Positions 9,401-16,752 of a DNA stretch of 32,163 nt are shown piece by piece (the first letter of the stretch is position 1; every line of letters starts with the position of its first letter). Source of the DNA: Nitrospirota bacterium (GTDB taxonomy: Bacteria; Nitrospirota; Thermodesulfovibrionia; Thermodesulfovibrionales; Magnetobacteriaceae); assembly GCA_015233725.1 (NCBI GenBank), contig JADFXD010000032.1:1-32163 (forward strand), written 5' to 3'. Made by a program: the position numbers and the translations under genes. The notes under the pieces were generated by a model that had not been told where the DNA came from, searched no databases, and saw only the letters and a program-made list of their open reading frames with translations.

Positions 9401-10922
9401 TAACACCCTTGAAGGACACATAGGTTCTGTTACAAGTATAGCAGTAAGCCCGGACGGAACGAAAATAGTTAGCGGGAGTGAGGACAAAACAATACGGATA
9501 TGGGATATGAACACTGGCGAGCTTATAAATACCCTTAAAGAACATGTAGGTTCTGTTTGTAGTGTTGCAATAACCAATGACAATAAGAAGATCGTCAGTG
9601 GGAGTGAGGATAAAACAATACGGATATGGGATATGAACACTGGCAAGCTTATAAACACCCTTGAAGAACACGGCAATTTTGTTTCATGTATAACAATAAG
9701 TGCGGACGATAAGAAGATCGTTAGCGGCAGTTTGGATAACATGATAAGAATATGGGATTTGGAAACCGGCAACCTTCTATATACCCTAGACGGACACAGT
9801 TACTATGTTTCAAGTGTAGCAATAAGCGCAGACAGCACGAAAATCGTTAGTGGGAGTGGGGATGACACAATAAGAATATGGGATATTGAGAACTTTAGTC
9901 ACATAGACATTATTAAGGGACACGGTTATTATGTTGAAGGCGTAACAATAAGCTCGGACGGTACAAAAATCGTTACTGGGAGTGCTGATAAAGCAATACG
10001 AATTTGGGATACGAACACCGGCAGAGTTATAAACACCCTTGAAGGACACAGCGATGCGGTTTTTTGTGTAGCAATAAGCCAGGACGGTATGAAAATCGTT
10101 AGCGGGAGTGAGGATAAAACAGCACGAATTTGGGATATGAAAACGGGCAATCTTATAAACACCCTTAAAGGACACGGCAAATATGTTTATTGTGTAACAA
10201 TCAGCCAGGACGGTACGAAAATCGTTAGCGGAAGTGCGGATAAAACGATACGAATTTGGGATACGAAAACGGGCACGCTTATAAACACCCTTGAAGGACA
10301 TACAGCATCTGTTGAAAGTGTAGCAATAAGCTGGGATGATAAGGTAATCGTCAGTGGCAGTTGGGATAGAACAATACGAATTTGGGATACGAAAACGGGC
10401 ACGCTTATAAACACCCTTGCAGGACACGGTGATCACGTCTATTGTGTAACAATCAGCCCGGACGGTACGAAAATCGTTAGCGGGAGTGCGGATAAAACGA
10501 TACGAATATGGGATACGAAAACTGGCGGGCTTATAAACACCCTTGAAGGACATGGTGGTCGTGTTTATAGTTTAGCAATCAGCCTGGACGGTACGAAAAT
10601 TGTTAGCGGGAGTGGGGATAAAACAGTACGAATTTGGGATATGAAAACTGGCAGCCTTATAAACACCCTTGAAGGACATGGTGATTATGTTAGAGGTGTA
10701 GCAATGAGCAAGGACGGTAAAAAAATCGTTAGCGGGAGTTTGGATAATTCTCTTAAGGTCTGGGATGCAGAAACCGGCAGGCTCATCTGGACGACCAACC
10801 CGCGCCTCTACTGTAAAGGTGTGCGGATCGACGGTGTCACGGGGCTGTCGGACATCAACCGGCTGCTGCTCGTACAACGTGGGGCGGTTGACGGCTCGCT
10901 TCAAGGGGATACAGGCGGCTAA
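6474..10922 (+). CDS. Calcineurin-like phosphoesterase-NACHT NTPase-pentapeptide-WD40 protein
   Basis: A 1482-residue protein joining four modules. Residues 1 to ~330 are a metallophosphoesterase with HLSDLHMG, VVFTGDLV, LGNHD, MHHPLEW and FTGHMY, all the usual metal ligands. A NACHT-type STAND NTPase follows, with Walker A GDSGAGKS (~399) and Walker B FFLDGYDEL (~472). Residues ~800-850 are pentapeptide-like (ADLSC, TDLSK, ADLRS, TNLAE). Exactly 14 WD40 repeats of 42 residues each (9030-10793) could form two seven-bladed propellers, before a short tail ending in VQRGAVDGSLQG. I start at GTG 6474 because GGGAGG at 6462-6467 suits it; TTG 6468 would overlap that site. The domain order effector-switch-sensor is that of bacterial NLR-like proteins. 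A defence role is inference. It is a single gene with no visible partner. Confidence 0.88.
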   Translation: MPEVTVLHLSDLHMGKAHLKAIEIILSALYYDLINLRDIESVKPDMVVFTGDLVNSGSNVDEFNLAESKFINPLMQILGLPNDRFFFTLGNHDIERDKLPKDIANSIRAKYTTTNALNGFLDGLDLKNDTVYFENTNNFRAFRDRLNNKHQAEANKLFSSYKIHIGGIDIGISCLNSAWLASSRDGDKGLLVGERQVDRVLEKIASCDVKMALMHHPLEWLVDFDREDVSNRLMKEFDFFFTGHMYQRKPQKIKSARGSFFLSDGGTLFPYDSKIYQGYTIIKIGYYKTSVYFRKYINSRREFTKDVDRAPDGYWEIPLANKKLLPDTNKAAPQPLQLHDIDIPLKSLLDDIQSRLRVPLYIPLTCANDILIHQSDTDLEYEVDKFLTDDQASVLLLLGDSGAGKSTFCARLFARLRDEYLKDGDAPLPVFIKLGPLYDGVKAGTFVDDELRRHGLGQLAISRLKQEKRVIFFLDGYDELGEKLPLFQRDCLNGWTDAKVIITCRSQHLSKSDEFHLFHRVDPLTNRPDLRGFRSLYITPLSYKQVDDYLEGFVKTLEAQWNTPEAYKKPILTIYNLRELSSNPLLLNIIVNTLPSLIKDGKDSTINRSRIYNELIMQWFEKERIRLESAERFYSGSVDIAHFFEFAEVLAFEMFIEGKIQIQLPKKRLYGRKKENEGLLYELLTSDDIEYVKFRSGCPIQRVKDDTFTFMHKSYQEYFIARRLQQDISENSKDALNKRSLTKEPAIINFLTEMEVDKSCLLNIVKESKTDSSIETAASNAATILNASRFCFSGHDLSGVRIPGADLSCAVLDGTDLSKADLRSVSFRKAFLGNTNLAESLMEDVEFGEMSYLQGHGDTVNSVAISADGLKIVSGSKDRTLRIWDMYTGSLINTLEGHSDSVHSVAISPDGMKIVSGSWDRTIRIWDMNTGSLINTLEGHIGSVTSIAINLDGTKIVSGSYDKTIRIWDMNTGSLINTLEGHIGSVTSIAVSPDGTKIVSGSEDKTIRIWDMNTGELINTLKEHVGSVCSVAITNDNKKIVSGSEDKTIRIWDMNTGKLINTLEEHGNFVSCITISADDKKIVSGSLDNMIRIWDLETGNLLYTLDGHSYYVSSVAISADSTKIVSGSGDDTIRIWDIENFSHIDIIKGHGYYVEGVTISSDGTKIVTGSADKAIRIWDTNTGRVINTLEGHSDAVFCVAISQDGMKIVSGSEDKTARIWDMKTGNLINTLKGHGKYVYCVTISQDGTKIVSGSADKTIRIWDTKTGTLINTLEGHTASVESVAISWDDKVIVSGSWDRTIRIWDTKTGTLINTLAGHGDHVYCVTISPDGTKIVSGSADKTIRIWDTKTGGLINTLEGHGGRVYSLAISLDGTKIVSGSGDKTVRIWDMKTGSLINTLEGHGDYVRGVAMSKDGKKIVSGSLDNSLKVWDAETGRLIWTTNPRLYCKGVRIDGVTGLSDINRLLLVQRGAVDGSLQGDTGG
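9030..10793 (+). repeat. Fourteen tandem 126-bp WD40 repeats
   Basis: Fourteen in-phase units of exactly 42 codons, each of the form L-x-GH...S-DG-KIVSGS-D-T-IRIWD-TG-LINT. Some neighbours are nearly identical in DNA, for example units 2-4, which share long stretches such as GGACACATAGGTTCTGTTAC. This indicates recent unit duplication or conversion. Confidence 0.92.
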
Positions 10923-10993
10923 TGAGGGATGAATTAACGCCTATCGCCTATTTGTTGTGGGACGTTGATGTCAATGGCATCGACCTTGGTTGA

Positions 10994-11036
10994 GGGGGGG
11001 CGGAACCGCCCACTTCTTCTTTGCCTTTTCTTATTC
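10994..11036 (+). terminator. GC-rich repeat copy C, terminator of the NACHT gene
   Basis: Hairpin GGGCGG-aa-CCGCCC (10998-11011) followed by a T/C-rich tail CTTCTTCTTTGCCTTTTC. It stands 74 nt after the NACHT-WD40 stop on the same strand. The first hairpin of the family is missing. It abuts the stop codon of the convergent DUF3999-like gene. Confidence 0.65.
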
Positions 11037-12380
11037 TTATCGCCAAGGTACATTTTTAGATAACTTGTATATCCAGAACCCGATGAGCACGACCAACGCA
11101 ACGACTACCACGGTGAGGATCGCCTTCTCAACGCGCTGACTCAACTGCTGCGCCGGGGGCTTATAACCCGCGTTGGATGCCACTACAACGGAACCTACCG
11201 ACTCAAAGGGCTTCTCAAAGTAGTTGCCCTGATTGATGAAACTCGCCAGGTCGTACTGGGGCGCCTTGAGACCGCTGCCGCCAAAGCACAACACGTAACC
11301 ACCGGAGTCGTTATTGCCAGTGCGGCCCGCACCTTTTAGCGACACGAAAAAGAGGTCGCGCTTGACCCAACTAAGCACCACAGACTTCACGATGAGGGGC
11401 GGATTGCTTGCGTTGTTGACGACGAACTTGTATTGCCTGCCCGGATTGGGAGGCAGGTCAAGGTAGTCCTTAGACGCCCCCTGTCCAACCAGGGGGAAAC
11501 TGTAGACGTAGTGCGTGGCATAAAACGCGTAGGAATCAATGCCCCTCTGAGTCGGGATGGCGTAGTAAACGTCCACCTTCCGGTAGTAGTAGGGATTGGA
11601 CGTCTCCAACGTCGCCGAGGTGGCAGGGACCGCGCTCTCAACCATGACGATGGTGTTTTTCCGGTCATCGAGCTTTGCGGGCAGATCGTTAAAGACCTTC
11701 TGGTCGTATACGACCCTCTGCTGGGCCGTTGCGGCGGTTGAGGCCTTGACGGTATTGATCCTGACCCTCTTGTTCTTGACACCAAAGGCGGAGAAGTCCA
11801 GGCCTTCATACTTCAGGTGAATGGTTTGCTGACTGCCTTCGGTTGTAATATCCGCGTCGGTGAGGATGAGCCGGTAGAGGGGATAATCGGAGGCGCTAAA
11901 TTGCAGCCTCGTCTTTCGCAGGTCTACCTGAGAGGTGAAGTCGTAGATGCCCTCCTGAGTTATAAAGTCCCAGTCTGTCCCGTTGCGGCTGGCATACAGG
12001 ACGGCCTTCTTGTTGAAGTCGCGATCGGCAATCGATAACTCGATGGCGCTTACGGGTCTGTACGTATCGGGCATCTTCATGATGATCTCCGCCTGGGTGT
12101 CGGTGGCCTCGTAGTGCGTGATCTGTAGCGCGTAGGTCTCGACCTTGTCGGCGGGCAGGATGTCTTGCAGGATGACGTAGGGGACATCGTTGTTGTCCTT
12201 ATCCAGCAGGCGGAGGTCGTTGCAGCCGGGGCTGCATTTGTCCAGCATCTCCGGGGTCAGGTGTATGCGGTAGAGTGTGTTTGGCCTTGTTGCGTCCTTT
12301 ATCTCCGCGCTGTACTGGAAGTCCGCCGGCGTTAGGGCAAATATGCTCACGGGAACCATCAGAAGGCACACAAGCAGCAA
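11037..12380 (-). CDS. DUF3999-like exported protein with C-terminal membrane anchor
   Basis: About 447 residues. A hydrophobic leader (LLLVCLLMVPVSIFA) is followed by LTPADFQYSAEI, then beta-rich sequence with LYRIHLTPEM and NDLRLLDKDNNDVPYV, the N-terminal pattern of DUF3999. Near the end is one membrane segment (AILTVVVVALVVLIGFWIY). Most of the protein is probably periplasmic. The start is uncertain. The frame is open to ATG 12518, but codons from there translate the GC-rich repeat D (RRGQGVCDPLQG, then ILERKRSGAAPFF), and a possible promoter motif overlaps that ATG. I place the start at TTG 12380, with ATG 12359 as an alternative. The true signal-peptide n-region may instead come from the repeat. 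Function is unknown. Confidence 0.68.
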   Translation of the reverse strand: MLLVCLLMVPVSIFALTPADFQYSAEIKDATRPNTLYRIHLTPEMLDKCSPGCNDLRLLDKDNNDVPYVILQDILPADKVETYALQITHYEATDTQAEIIMKMPDTYRPVSAIELSIADRDFNKKAVLYASRNGTDWDFITQEGIYDFTSQVDLRKTRLQFSASDYPLYRLILTDADITTEGSQQTIHLKYEGLDFSAFGVKNKRVRINTVKASTAATAQQRVVYDQKVFNDLPAKLDDRKNTIVMVESAVPATSATLETSNPYYYRKVDVYYAIPTQRGIDSYAFYATHYVYSFPLVGQGASKDYLDLPPNPGRQYKFVVNNASNPPLIVKSVVLSWVKRDLFFVSLKGAGRTGNNDSGGYVLCFGGSGLKAPQYDLASFINQGNYFEKPFESVGSVVVASNAGYKPPAQQLSQRVEKAILTVVVVALVVLIGFWIYKLSKNVPWR

Positions 12381-12384
12381 TAAA

Positions 12385-12490
12385 AGAGAGGGAAAGAAAG
12401 GGGCGGCTCCGCTTCTTTTGCGCTCCAGGATGCTCCTGGCCCCCTTTAGAACCCCCTGCAAGGGGTCACAGACCCCTTGACCCCTTCTTA
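12385..12490 (-). terminator. GC-rich repeat copy D, terminator-like, minus strand
   Basis: Read on the minus strand: GGGGTC-tgt-GACCCC (12462-12476), linker TTGCAGGGGGTTCTAAAGGG, hairpin CCAGGA-gca-TCCTGG (12425-12439), a partial GGAGCCGCCCC, then CTTTCTTTCCCTCTC. It lies just 3' of the broken deoxyribosyltransferase-like gene and runs into the N-terminal codons of the DUF3999-like gene. The motif at 12501-12525 (minus strand TTGTGAATAATCAACC) matches the leader motif of copies A and H. Confidence 0.55.
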
Positions 12491-12551
12491 TCTTATTGAC
12501 AGTTGGTTGATTATTCACAATATTTCAGTTGCACAGCTGAACACATTATAC

Positions 12552-13004
12552 TTACTGAAAAAAGGCTGTAACACGTTTTTCTAACTCTTCCTTTAGAATG
12601 TAGAGTTTCCCATCATATACGATATGGTTAAAATTTCTTAAGTCTACAGGGATATCTTCAGCCTTCTGGGTAAGAAGGATTACCTCTTTTCCCGACGCGT
12701 GAGCGTAACCAACCTCGTAAAAGACATTTGCATTTTTTCCTGTCATGTCGGCAATTATCATATCCGCAGACTTTATCTGACTATAAACCTTTTAAATTAT
12801 TCCACCATTATGTTGTATCTCATTTGCTCTTTCACATATAAAACCAATTCCCTCAACAGTGGGTTTAATGCCTGAATAATATATATCACGAAAATTATCG
12901 TGAAATGGCATACATACAAAAATGTATTTTTTCGCAAGCCCACTCTCAAAAATATCAATTAACTCGAGTTTTCGAGAAATAAATTTTAGCAATGGCATAC
13001 ACAT
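12552..13004 (-). pseudogene. Nucleoside 2-deoxyribosyltransferase/TIR-like protein, broken by a stop codon
   Basis: Two pieces in the same frame, 13004-12795 and the rest to 12552, are separated only by TAA at 12792-12794. Joined, they give one ~150-residue Rossmann-like domain: KKYIFVCMPFHDNFRDIYYS, then CERANE, then KSADMIIADMTGKNANVF and YEVGYAHASGKEVILLTQ. Relatives carry an unbroken helix where this one reads GGII-stop-KVYSQIKSADM. The IADMTG...NVFYEVGYAHA pattern is typical of nucleoside 2-deoxyribosyltransferase-like domains, related in fold to TIR and often tied to nucleotide signalling or defence. A ~70-residue downstream fragment could restart at an internal ATG but would lack the N-terminal strand. 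Most likely a recent pseudogene; a sequencing error is possible. Confidence 0.72.
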
Positions 13005-13169
13005 TGCCTGACCAATATACTTGAGTTAGCGTACAATAAATTGACAGGATTGTCAAGATAAAAAATTAAGGAGAAGCAAATGAAGATAAGTACCTGCCTA
13101 TAATTAATTATATTAAAAAGGATGCTTTCATATTCTTATCAGCCACCAAGAACACACAGTCTCTCTTCT

Positions 13170-14440
13170 TCACCCCAACATCCCTGTTGCAAATAAGTCT
13201 CCAAGGTCAATCGCATCATTCCATTTTGCCAATCTCGGATGGGACTTTCCAGCGATAATGGAGACAGCGCCATTTTTTTCCATGCGCGCGCAAAGAACAT
13301 CCTTCAGCTTTGAATTAGCCAAGACTACGGGAGAATGAGAGCTGATGATAACCTGAGAATCATAGACCGAGGAAAGGGATTGGAGAACGGTCTCTATTGC
13401 TCTTGGATGGATACCGTTTTCAGGTTCCTCAATGACTATCAGAGATGGCAGATTATCCAAATAGGGGACAAGTGTAAGGGCCATAAACCTTAATGTCCCC
13501 TGAGAGAGACCTGAAGATGTAATCTTATACCCTCCATCATAGGTAATAACAAAGTATGCGTGATGGTCTTCCTCTCTTACTTTAACCTGAATTTGGCTTA
13601 TTTGAGGGAACTCTGTTTTGACATGGTCTTGCCATAAAGAGAAACGAGACTCCTCTTTCGTCTTAAGCTCAAGGGCCAGCCAAGGTAGATTTGACCCATC
13701 AGACGTCAAAGATGTTGGTAGACCTGGTGGACTTGCCACCTGCAGCTTACTGATATCGGGTTGATAGAAAAGACTCTCTTCAACCAATAACTTATATAGC
13801 CAGTTTGCGGCAGGGAAATGATTTTTTGGAAACTGCACATAGGGCAAAGCAAGCTCGTTGGCATCAATATAGAGAGGTATAGATACTGTATACTGAGGAC
13901 CCTCTGTAGTCTCTGGTGTTAATTTAACCTCTCCGTCATCTCCACGTTTAATAATAAAACGCTGTGGATGAGGATGCTTGTCTTGCATCCCGACAACATT
14001 ACGATCTGGTATTGCTGATTTCGAGAAAAAGAACAGGTATTCGTTTTTTATTTGAAGCTGATACTCAGCAGTTAGTTCAAAGCATATTTCATATCGTAAA
14101 TAGCGGAGCAATTGCTCATTATTTCCCTGAGATTTATTTTGTGGTAAATCCTCACTATCTGTTTAGGTAATTCCGCCTCAATTGAAAGGATAAAATCATT
14201 GCCTTTACCGCGAAAAATCAGTTCCTTTAGATTGAAACAACGGGGTGAACGACCTCTTTGTCTTTGGATAAACGCTAATGAGACGTTCTTTTGCCTCAAA
14301 CAGTCGCCTAAAATGCTTGGGATATCAAGAAACGTTGTCTTACCAGCGCCATTGGCGCCAATCAAAATACCATAGTCTTTTAGATCAACACCTACATTCT
14401 CAAGACTACGATACCTTACCGCCTCTATACGAGTTATCAT
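13170..14440 (-). pseudogene. AAA_21/OLD-like ATPase, frameshifted
   Basis: Two overlapping frames together encode one ~420-residue SMC/RecF-like ATPase. The upstream part (14440-14072) has VRYRSLENVGV and Walker A GANGAGKTT at residues 28-36. The downstream part (frame open from about 14162 to 13170) has EICFELTAEYQLQIKNE, the signature LSQGTLRFMAL, Walker B LIVIEEPENGIHPRA and IISSHSPVVL. The frames switch by one base between 14165 and 14111: the second frame reads naturally through EDLPQNKSQGNNEQLLRYLR, whereas the first ends in unrelated codons. Such ATPases often pair with nucleases or toxins in phage defence, but no partner is intact here. It starts 43 nt after tRNA-Glu on the same strand. 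Confidence 0.78.
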
Positions 14441-14482
14441 CTATCTCACTGACGAGTATTTCACTGGCGACTGTGAAGTTGG

Positions 14483-14557
14483 CGTCCCCAACGGGATTCG
14501 AACCCGTGTTACCGACGTGAAAGGCCGATGTCCTAGGCCGAGCTAGACGATGGGGAC
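14483..14557 (-). tRNA. tRNA-Glu (anticodon TTC)
   Basis: On the minus strand the acceptor GTCCCCA pairs with TGGGGAC. The anticodon stem TCGGC/GTCGG encloses loop CTTTCAC with anticodon TTC. The T arm is CGGGTTCGAATCCCG. The discriminator is G and CCA is not encoded. It follows tRNA-Lys by 6 nt and shares its promoter. Confidence 0.95.
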
Positions 14558-14563
14558 TCCATG

Positions 14564-14636
14564 TGAGCCGCCTGGGAGTCGAACCCAGGACGCCCGCCTT
14601 AAAAGGGCGGTGCTCTACCAACTGAGCTAGCGGCTC
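14564..14636 (-). tRNA. tRNA-Lys (anticodon TTT)
   Basis: Acceptor GAGCCGC pairs with GCGGCTC. D arm GCTC-AGTTGGTA-GAGC, anticodon stem CCGCC/GGCGG with loop CTTTTAA (anticodon TTT), T arm CTGGGTTCGACTCCCAG. The discriminator is A and CCA is not encoded. All stems pair perfectly. Confidence 0.96.
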
Positions 14637-14656
14637 AAACCAAGCTCAATCCCTCT

Positions 14657-14685
14657 ATTATACAGGAGATTGTTCCTCATGTCAA
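14657..14685 (-). promoter_or_regulatory. Consensus sigma-70 promoter of the tRNA-Lys/tRNA-Glu unit
   Basis: On the minus strand TTGACA (14680-14685), a 17-nt spacer and TATAAT (14657-14662) match both consensus boxes perfectly. The -10 is followed by AGAGGGATTG, a sequence also found after the HDOD promoter at 26.2 kb. The tRNA-Lys 5' end is 20 nt downstream of the -10. Confidence 0.8.
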
Positions 14686-14736
14686 CAATGTTTTTTTAAG
14701 TGACGCATGGGTAATTGAATATAACATTAGGATTAA

Positions 14737-14812
14737 GGGGTCAAGGGGTCAGTGACCCCTTGCAGGGGGTTCTAAAGGGGGGCGGAACCGCCCCTTTCTT
14801 TCTCTTTCTTAT
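14737..14812 (+). repeat. GC-rich repeat copy E
   Basis: Plus-strand orientation: GGGGTC-agt-GACCCC (14745-14759), linker TTGCAGGGGGTTCTAAAG, GGGGCGG-aa-CCGCCCC (14779-14794), tail TTTCTTTCTCTTTCTT. It abuts the leuD stop, pointing antisense into leuD. No plus-strand gene lies just upstream, so a terminator role is not obvious for this copy; it could block transcription antisense to leuD. Confidence 0.7.
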
Positions 14813-15306
14813 GCAAGGCCGAGCTTGTTGCGCGTCCACTGGATCAGGCCGCCGGCGTTTATAAGCTCCTCCATAAAGGGTGGTATCGGTTTTGCCTGAT
14901 ATTGGCTGCCCTTGGTGACGTTTGAGATAACCCCTGTAGCGGTGTCGATTTCGATAACGTCCCCTTCGCTGATCTGACTGACGGCCTCCGGAGACTCAAA
15001 TATTGGCAGACCGATGTTAAAGGCGTTTCTGTAAAATATCCTAGCAAAGCTGCCGGCAACTATCGCGCTAAGACCGGAGGCCTTTAAGGCTATGGGCGCA
15101 TGCTCCCTCGATGAACCGCAGCCGAAGTTAGCGCCTGCCACGATCACATCCCCAGGATGCACCTTCGTTGGAAAATCCTTATCGGCATCCTCCATGACGT
15201 GTCTGGCCAGCTCAACCGGGTCTGCCGTGTTGAGATACCTTGCCGGTATGATGGCGTCCGTATCGATGTCCCTGCCAAACTTCCACACCTTGCCCTTTAA
15301 TTGCAT
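14809..15306 (-). CDS. leuD: 3-isopropylmalate dehydratase small subunit
   Basis: LeuD with LeuC forms the Fe-S isomerase that turns 2-isopropylmalate into 3-isopropylmalate in leucine synthesis. The 165-residue protein is the short LeuD form typical of archaea and many anaerobes. It has GRDIDTDAIIPARYL, GANFGCGSSREHAP and IARIFYRNAFNIG-like sequence (FARIFYRNAFNIGLP). The YLNT loop fits isopropylmalate rather than aconitate, though homoaconitase-type relatives are close. AAGGAGGGATAT precedes the ATG, an excellent ribosome site. It is the last gene of the nfnA-nfnB-leuD run, 51 nt after nfnB. No leuC is in the window. Confidence 0.93.
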   Translation of the reverse strand: MQLKGKVWKFGRDIDTDAIIPARYLNTADPVELARHVMEDADKDFPTKVHPGDVIVAGANFGCGSSREHAPIALKASGLSAIVAGSFARIFYRNAFNIGLPIFESPEAVSQISEGDVIEIDTATGVISNVTKGSQYQAKPIPPFMEELINAGGLIQWTRNKLGLA

Positions 15307-15357
15307 ATATCCCTCCTTACGTTATTTTAGCTATCTATATTATTGCATATTCTTAAG

Positions 15358-16752
15358 CTATCGATCATCTTCATTATTTTTCCTTGCGATATATTCCAAT
15401 ATTCCCTGTGCTGCGCGTCTTCCCGTCTGCATGGCGTGGATGACCGTGGTGAAGGTATCAACGGTCTTAGCGATGTCTCCACCGGCAAATACTCCGGGGA
15501 TGGATGTCATCTGGGTCTCTTTATCGACCTCTATGTGGCCGTTTTGGTCCGTCTTGAGGGTTGGCGTTGAGCGTGATATTATGGGGTTTGCCATAGTACC
15601 CAGGGCACAGATGACCGTATCGACGTCTAAGACAAAGTCGTCGCCTCCGCTGGTGCACTTCATACCCTTGATCCAGCCGTCGGTTGTAGCGATTATCTCT
15701 ACCGGTTGAGTTTCCCAGTAAAACTGCACACCCTCTTCAATTGCGTGTTTCAACTCTTCTCTGCGTGCGGGGCTATCCTTCATCGATCTCCTGTAAACGA
15801 TGTAGACGTTTTTGGTGTTAAGCCTTATAGCGACGCGTGCGGCATCCATTGCGGTGTTGCCGCAGCCGATAACGGCTATGTTTCGCCCGATGCCAACTGG
15901 CGTGTCGTACCTTGGAAACTCGTAGCCGCGCATGAGATTGACCCTCGTTAGGAACTCGTTGGCCGACATCACGCCATTTAGCAGCTCGCCCTTTATCCCA
16001 AGCCTCTTGGGATAACCGGCGCCGCTTGCGATAAAGACCGCGTCGTAGGCGTGCTTGTTTAAGAGGGCGTCGATCGTGTGGACCTTGCCTATTACCTTGT
16101 TGGTCTCGATGCTGACGCCGAGGTCTTTGAGGTTGTCTATCTCCCTGAGGACGACCCGCTTTGGCAGCCTGAACTCGGGGATACCGTACATGAGCACGCC
16201 ACCTGGCAGGTGCAGCGCCTCAAACACCACCACCTTGACACCGGCCCTTGCCAGGAGTGAGGCGCAGGCCAGTCCAGCCGGCCCTGAGCCGACGATGGCG
16301 ACCTTCTTGCCACTTGGGATTATCTCGTGATGGTCTTTCCAACCGCTTGCCTGGGCGATGTCGCCAACAAATCGCTCTAAGAGACCGATTGCTACGGGTT
16401 GGAGCTTCTTGCCTACCACACAGTTGGCCTCACACTGAAGTTCCTGTGGGCACACCCTTCCACAGATCGCCGGAAACAGGTTGGCCTCCGTAATCAGGCT
16501 GTAGGCGCCACGGTAATCCCGCCTGGATATCAGGTTGATAAACCCCCTGATGTCGATCCCCACGGGGCATCCCCTGGAACATGCCGGCCTTATGCACTGC
16601 ATACATCGATCGGCCTCCTGGAGGGCGAGTTCCTCGTTGTATCCGAGGCTGACCTCCTGGAAGTTCTTCGAGCGGACGAGTGCATCCTGGTGGTCGGGGG
16701 GCGTCCTGGTTGGTTTGATCGTGCTGATGTGTCTTGTGGTTTTATTGGGCAT
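15358..16752 (-). CDS. nfnB: NADPH-dependent glutamate synthase small subunit-like flavoprotein (NfnB/SudA type)
   Basis: A 464-residue FAD/NADPH enzyme related to the GltD subunit. The N-terminal ferredoxin-like part has cysteines for two [4Fe-4S] clusters (CMQCIRPACSRGCPVG and CGRVCPQELQCEANC). It then has an FAD site GSGPAGLACASLLARAG, an NADPH site IGCGNTAMDAARVA and a C-terminal FAD site TSIPGVFAGGDIA. Paired with the upstream small flavoprotein it matches NfnAB, the bifurcating NADH-dependent ferredoxin:NADP oxidoreductase, or the close sulfide dehydrogenase SudAB. Which of these it is cannot be decided from sequence. Its start overlaps the partner's end by 11 nt, so the pair is translationally coupled. 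Confidence 0.9.
   Translation of the reverse strand: MPNKTTRHISTIKPTRTPPDHQDALVRSKNFQEVSLGYNEELALQEADRCMQCIRPACSRGCPVGIDIRGFINLISRRDYRGAYSLITEANLFPAICGRVCPQELQCEANCVVGKKLQPVAIGLLERFVGDIAQASGWKDHHEIIPSGKKVAIVGSGPAGLACASLLARAGVKVVVFEALHLPGGVLMYGIPEFRLPKRVVLREIDNLKDLGVSIETNKVIGKVHTIDALLNKHAYDAVFIASGAGYPKRLGIKGELLNGVMSANEFLTRVNLMRGYEFPRYDTPVGIGRNIAVIGCGNTAMDAARVAIRLNTKNVYIVYRRSMKDSPARREELKHAIEEGVQFYWETQPVEIIATTDGWIKGMKCTSGGDDFVLDVDTVICALGTMANPIISRSTPTLKTDQNGHIEVDKETQMTSIPGVFAGGDIAKTVDTFTTVIHAMQTGRRAAQGILEYIARKNNEDDR

Noticed and set aside
9810-10553. Long minus-strand open frame opposite the WD40 region
   Set aside because: It is a mirror of the repetitive coding strand; its product is a low-sense repeat (FKGVYK...IPNSYCFI) with no ribosome site.
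9030-10793. Regular 126-bp spacing resembling a tandem repeat array or CRISPR
   Set aside because: The units are coding WD40 repeats in one open frame, with no spacer-repeat alternation and far longer than CRISPR repeats.
12792-12794. Recoded stop in the deoxyribosyltransferase-like gene
   Set aside because: TAA is not used for selenocysteine or pyrrolysine and no recoding signal is apparent.
13041-13056. Inverted repeat TTGACA-ggat-TGTCAA as an operator
   Set aside because: No start codon with a good ribosome site follows on either strand, and a palindrome this short can arise by chance.
13085-13098. 14-nt sequence GATAAGTACCTGCC also present at 29102-29115
   Set aside because: A few exact 14-mers are expected by chance in 32 kb on two strands, and flanks do not match.
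14072-14165. Programmed frameshift in the ATPase gene
   Set aside because: No slippery heptamer with a downstream hairpin was seen, and OLD-like ATPases are not known to need one; a simple indel or error is more likely.
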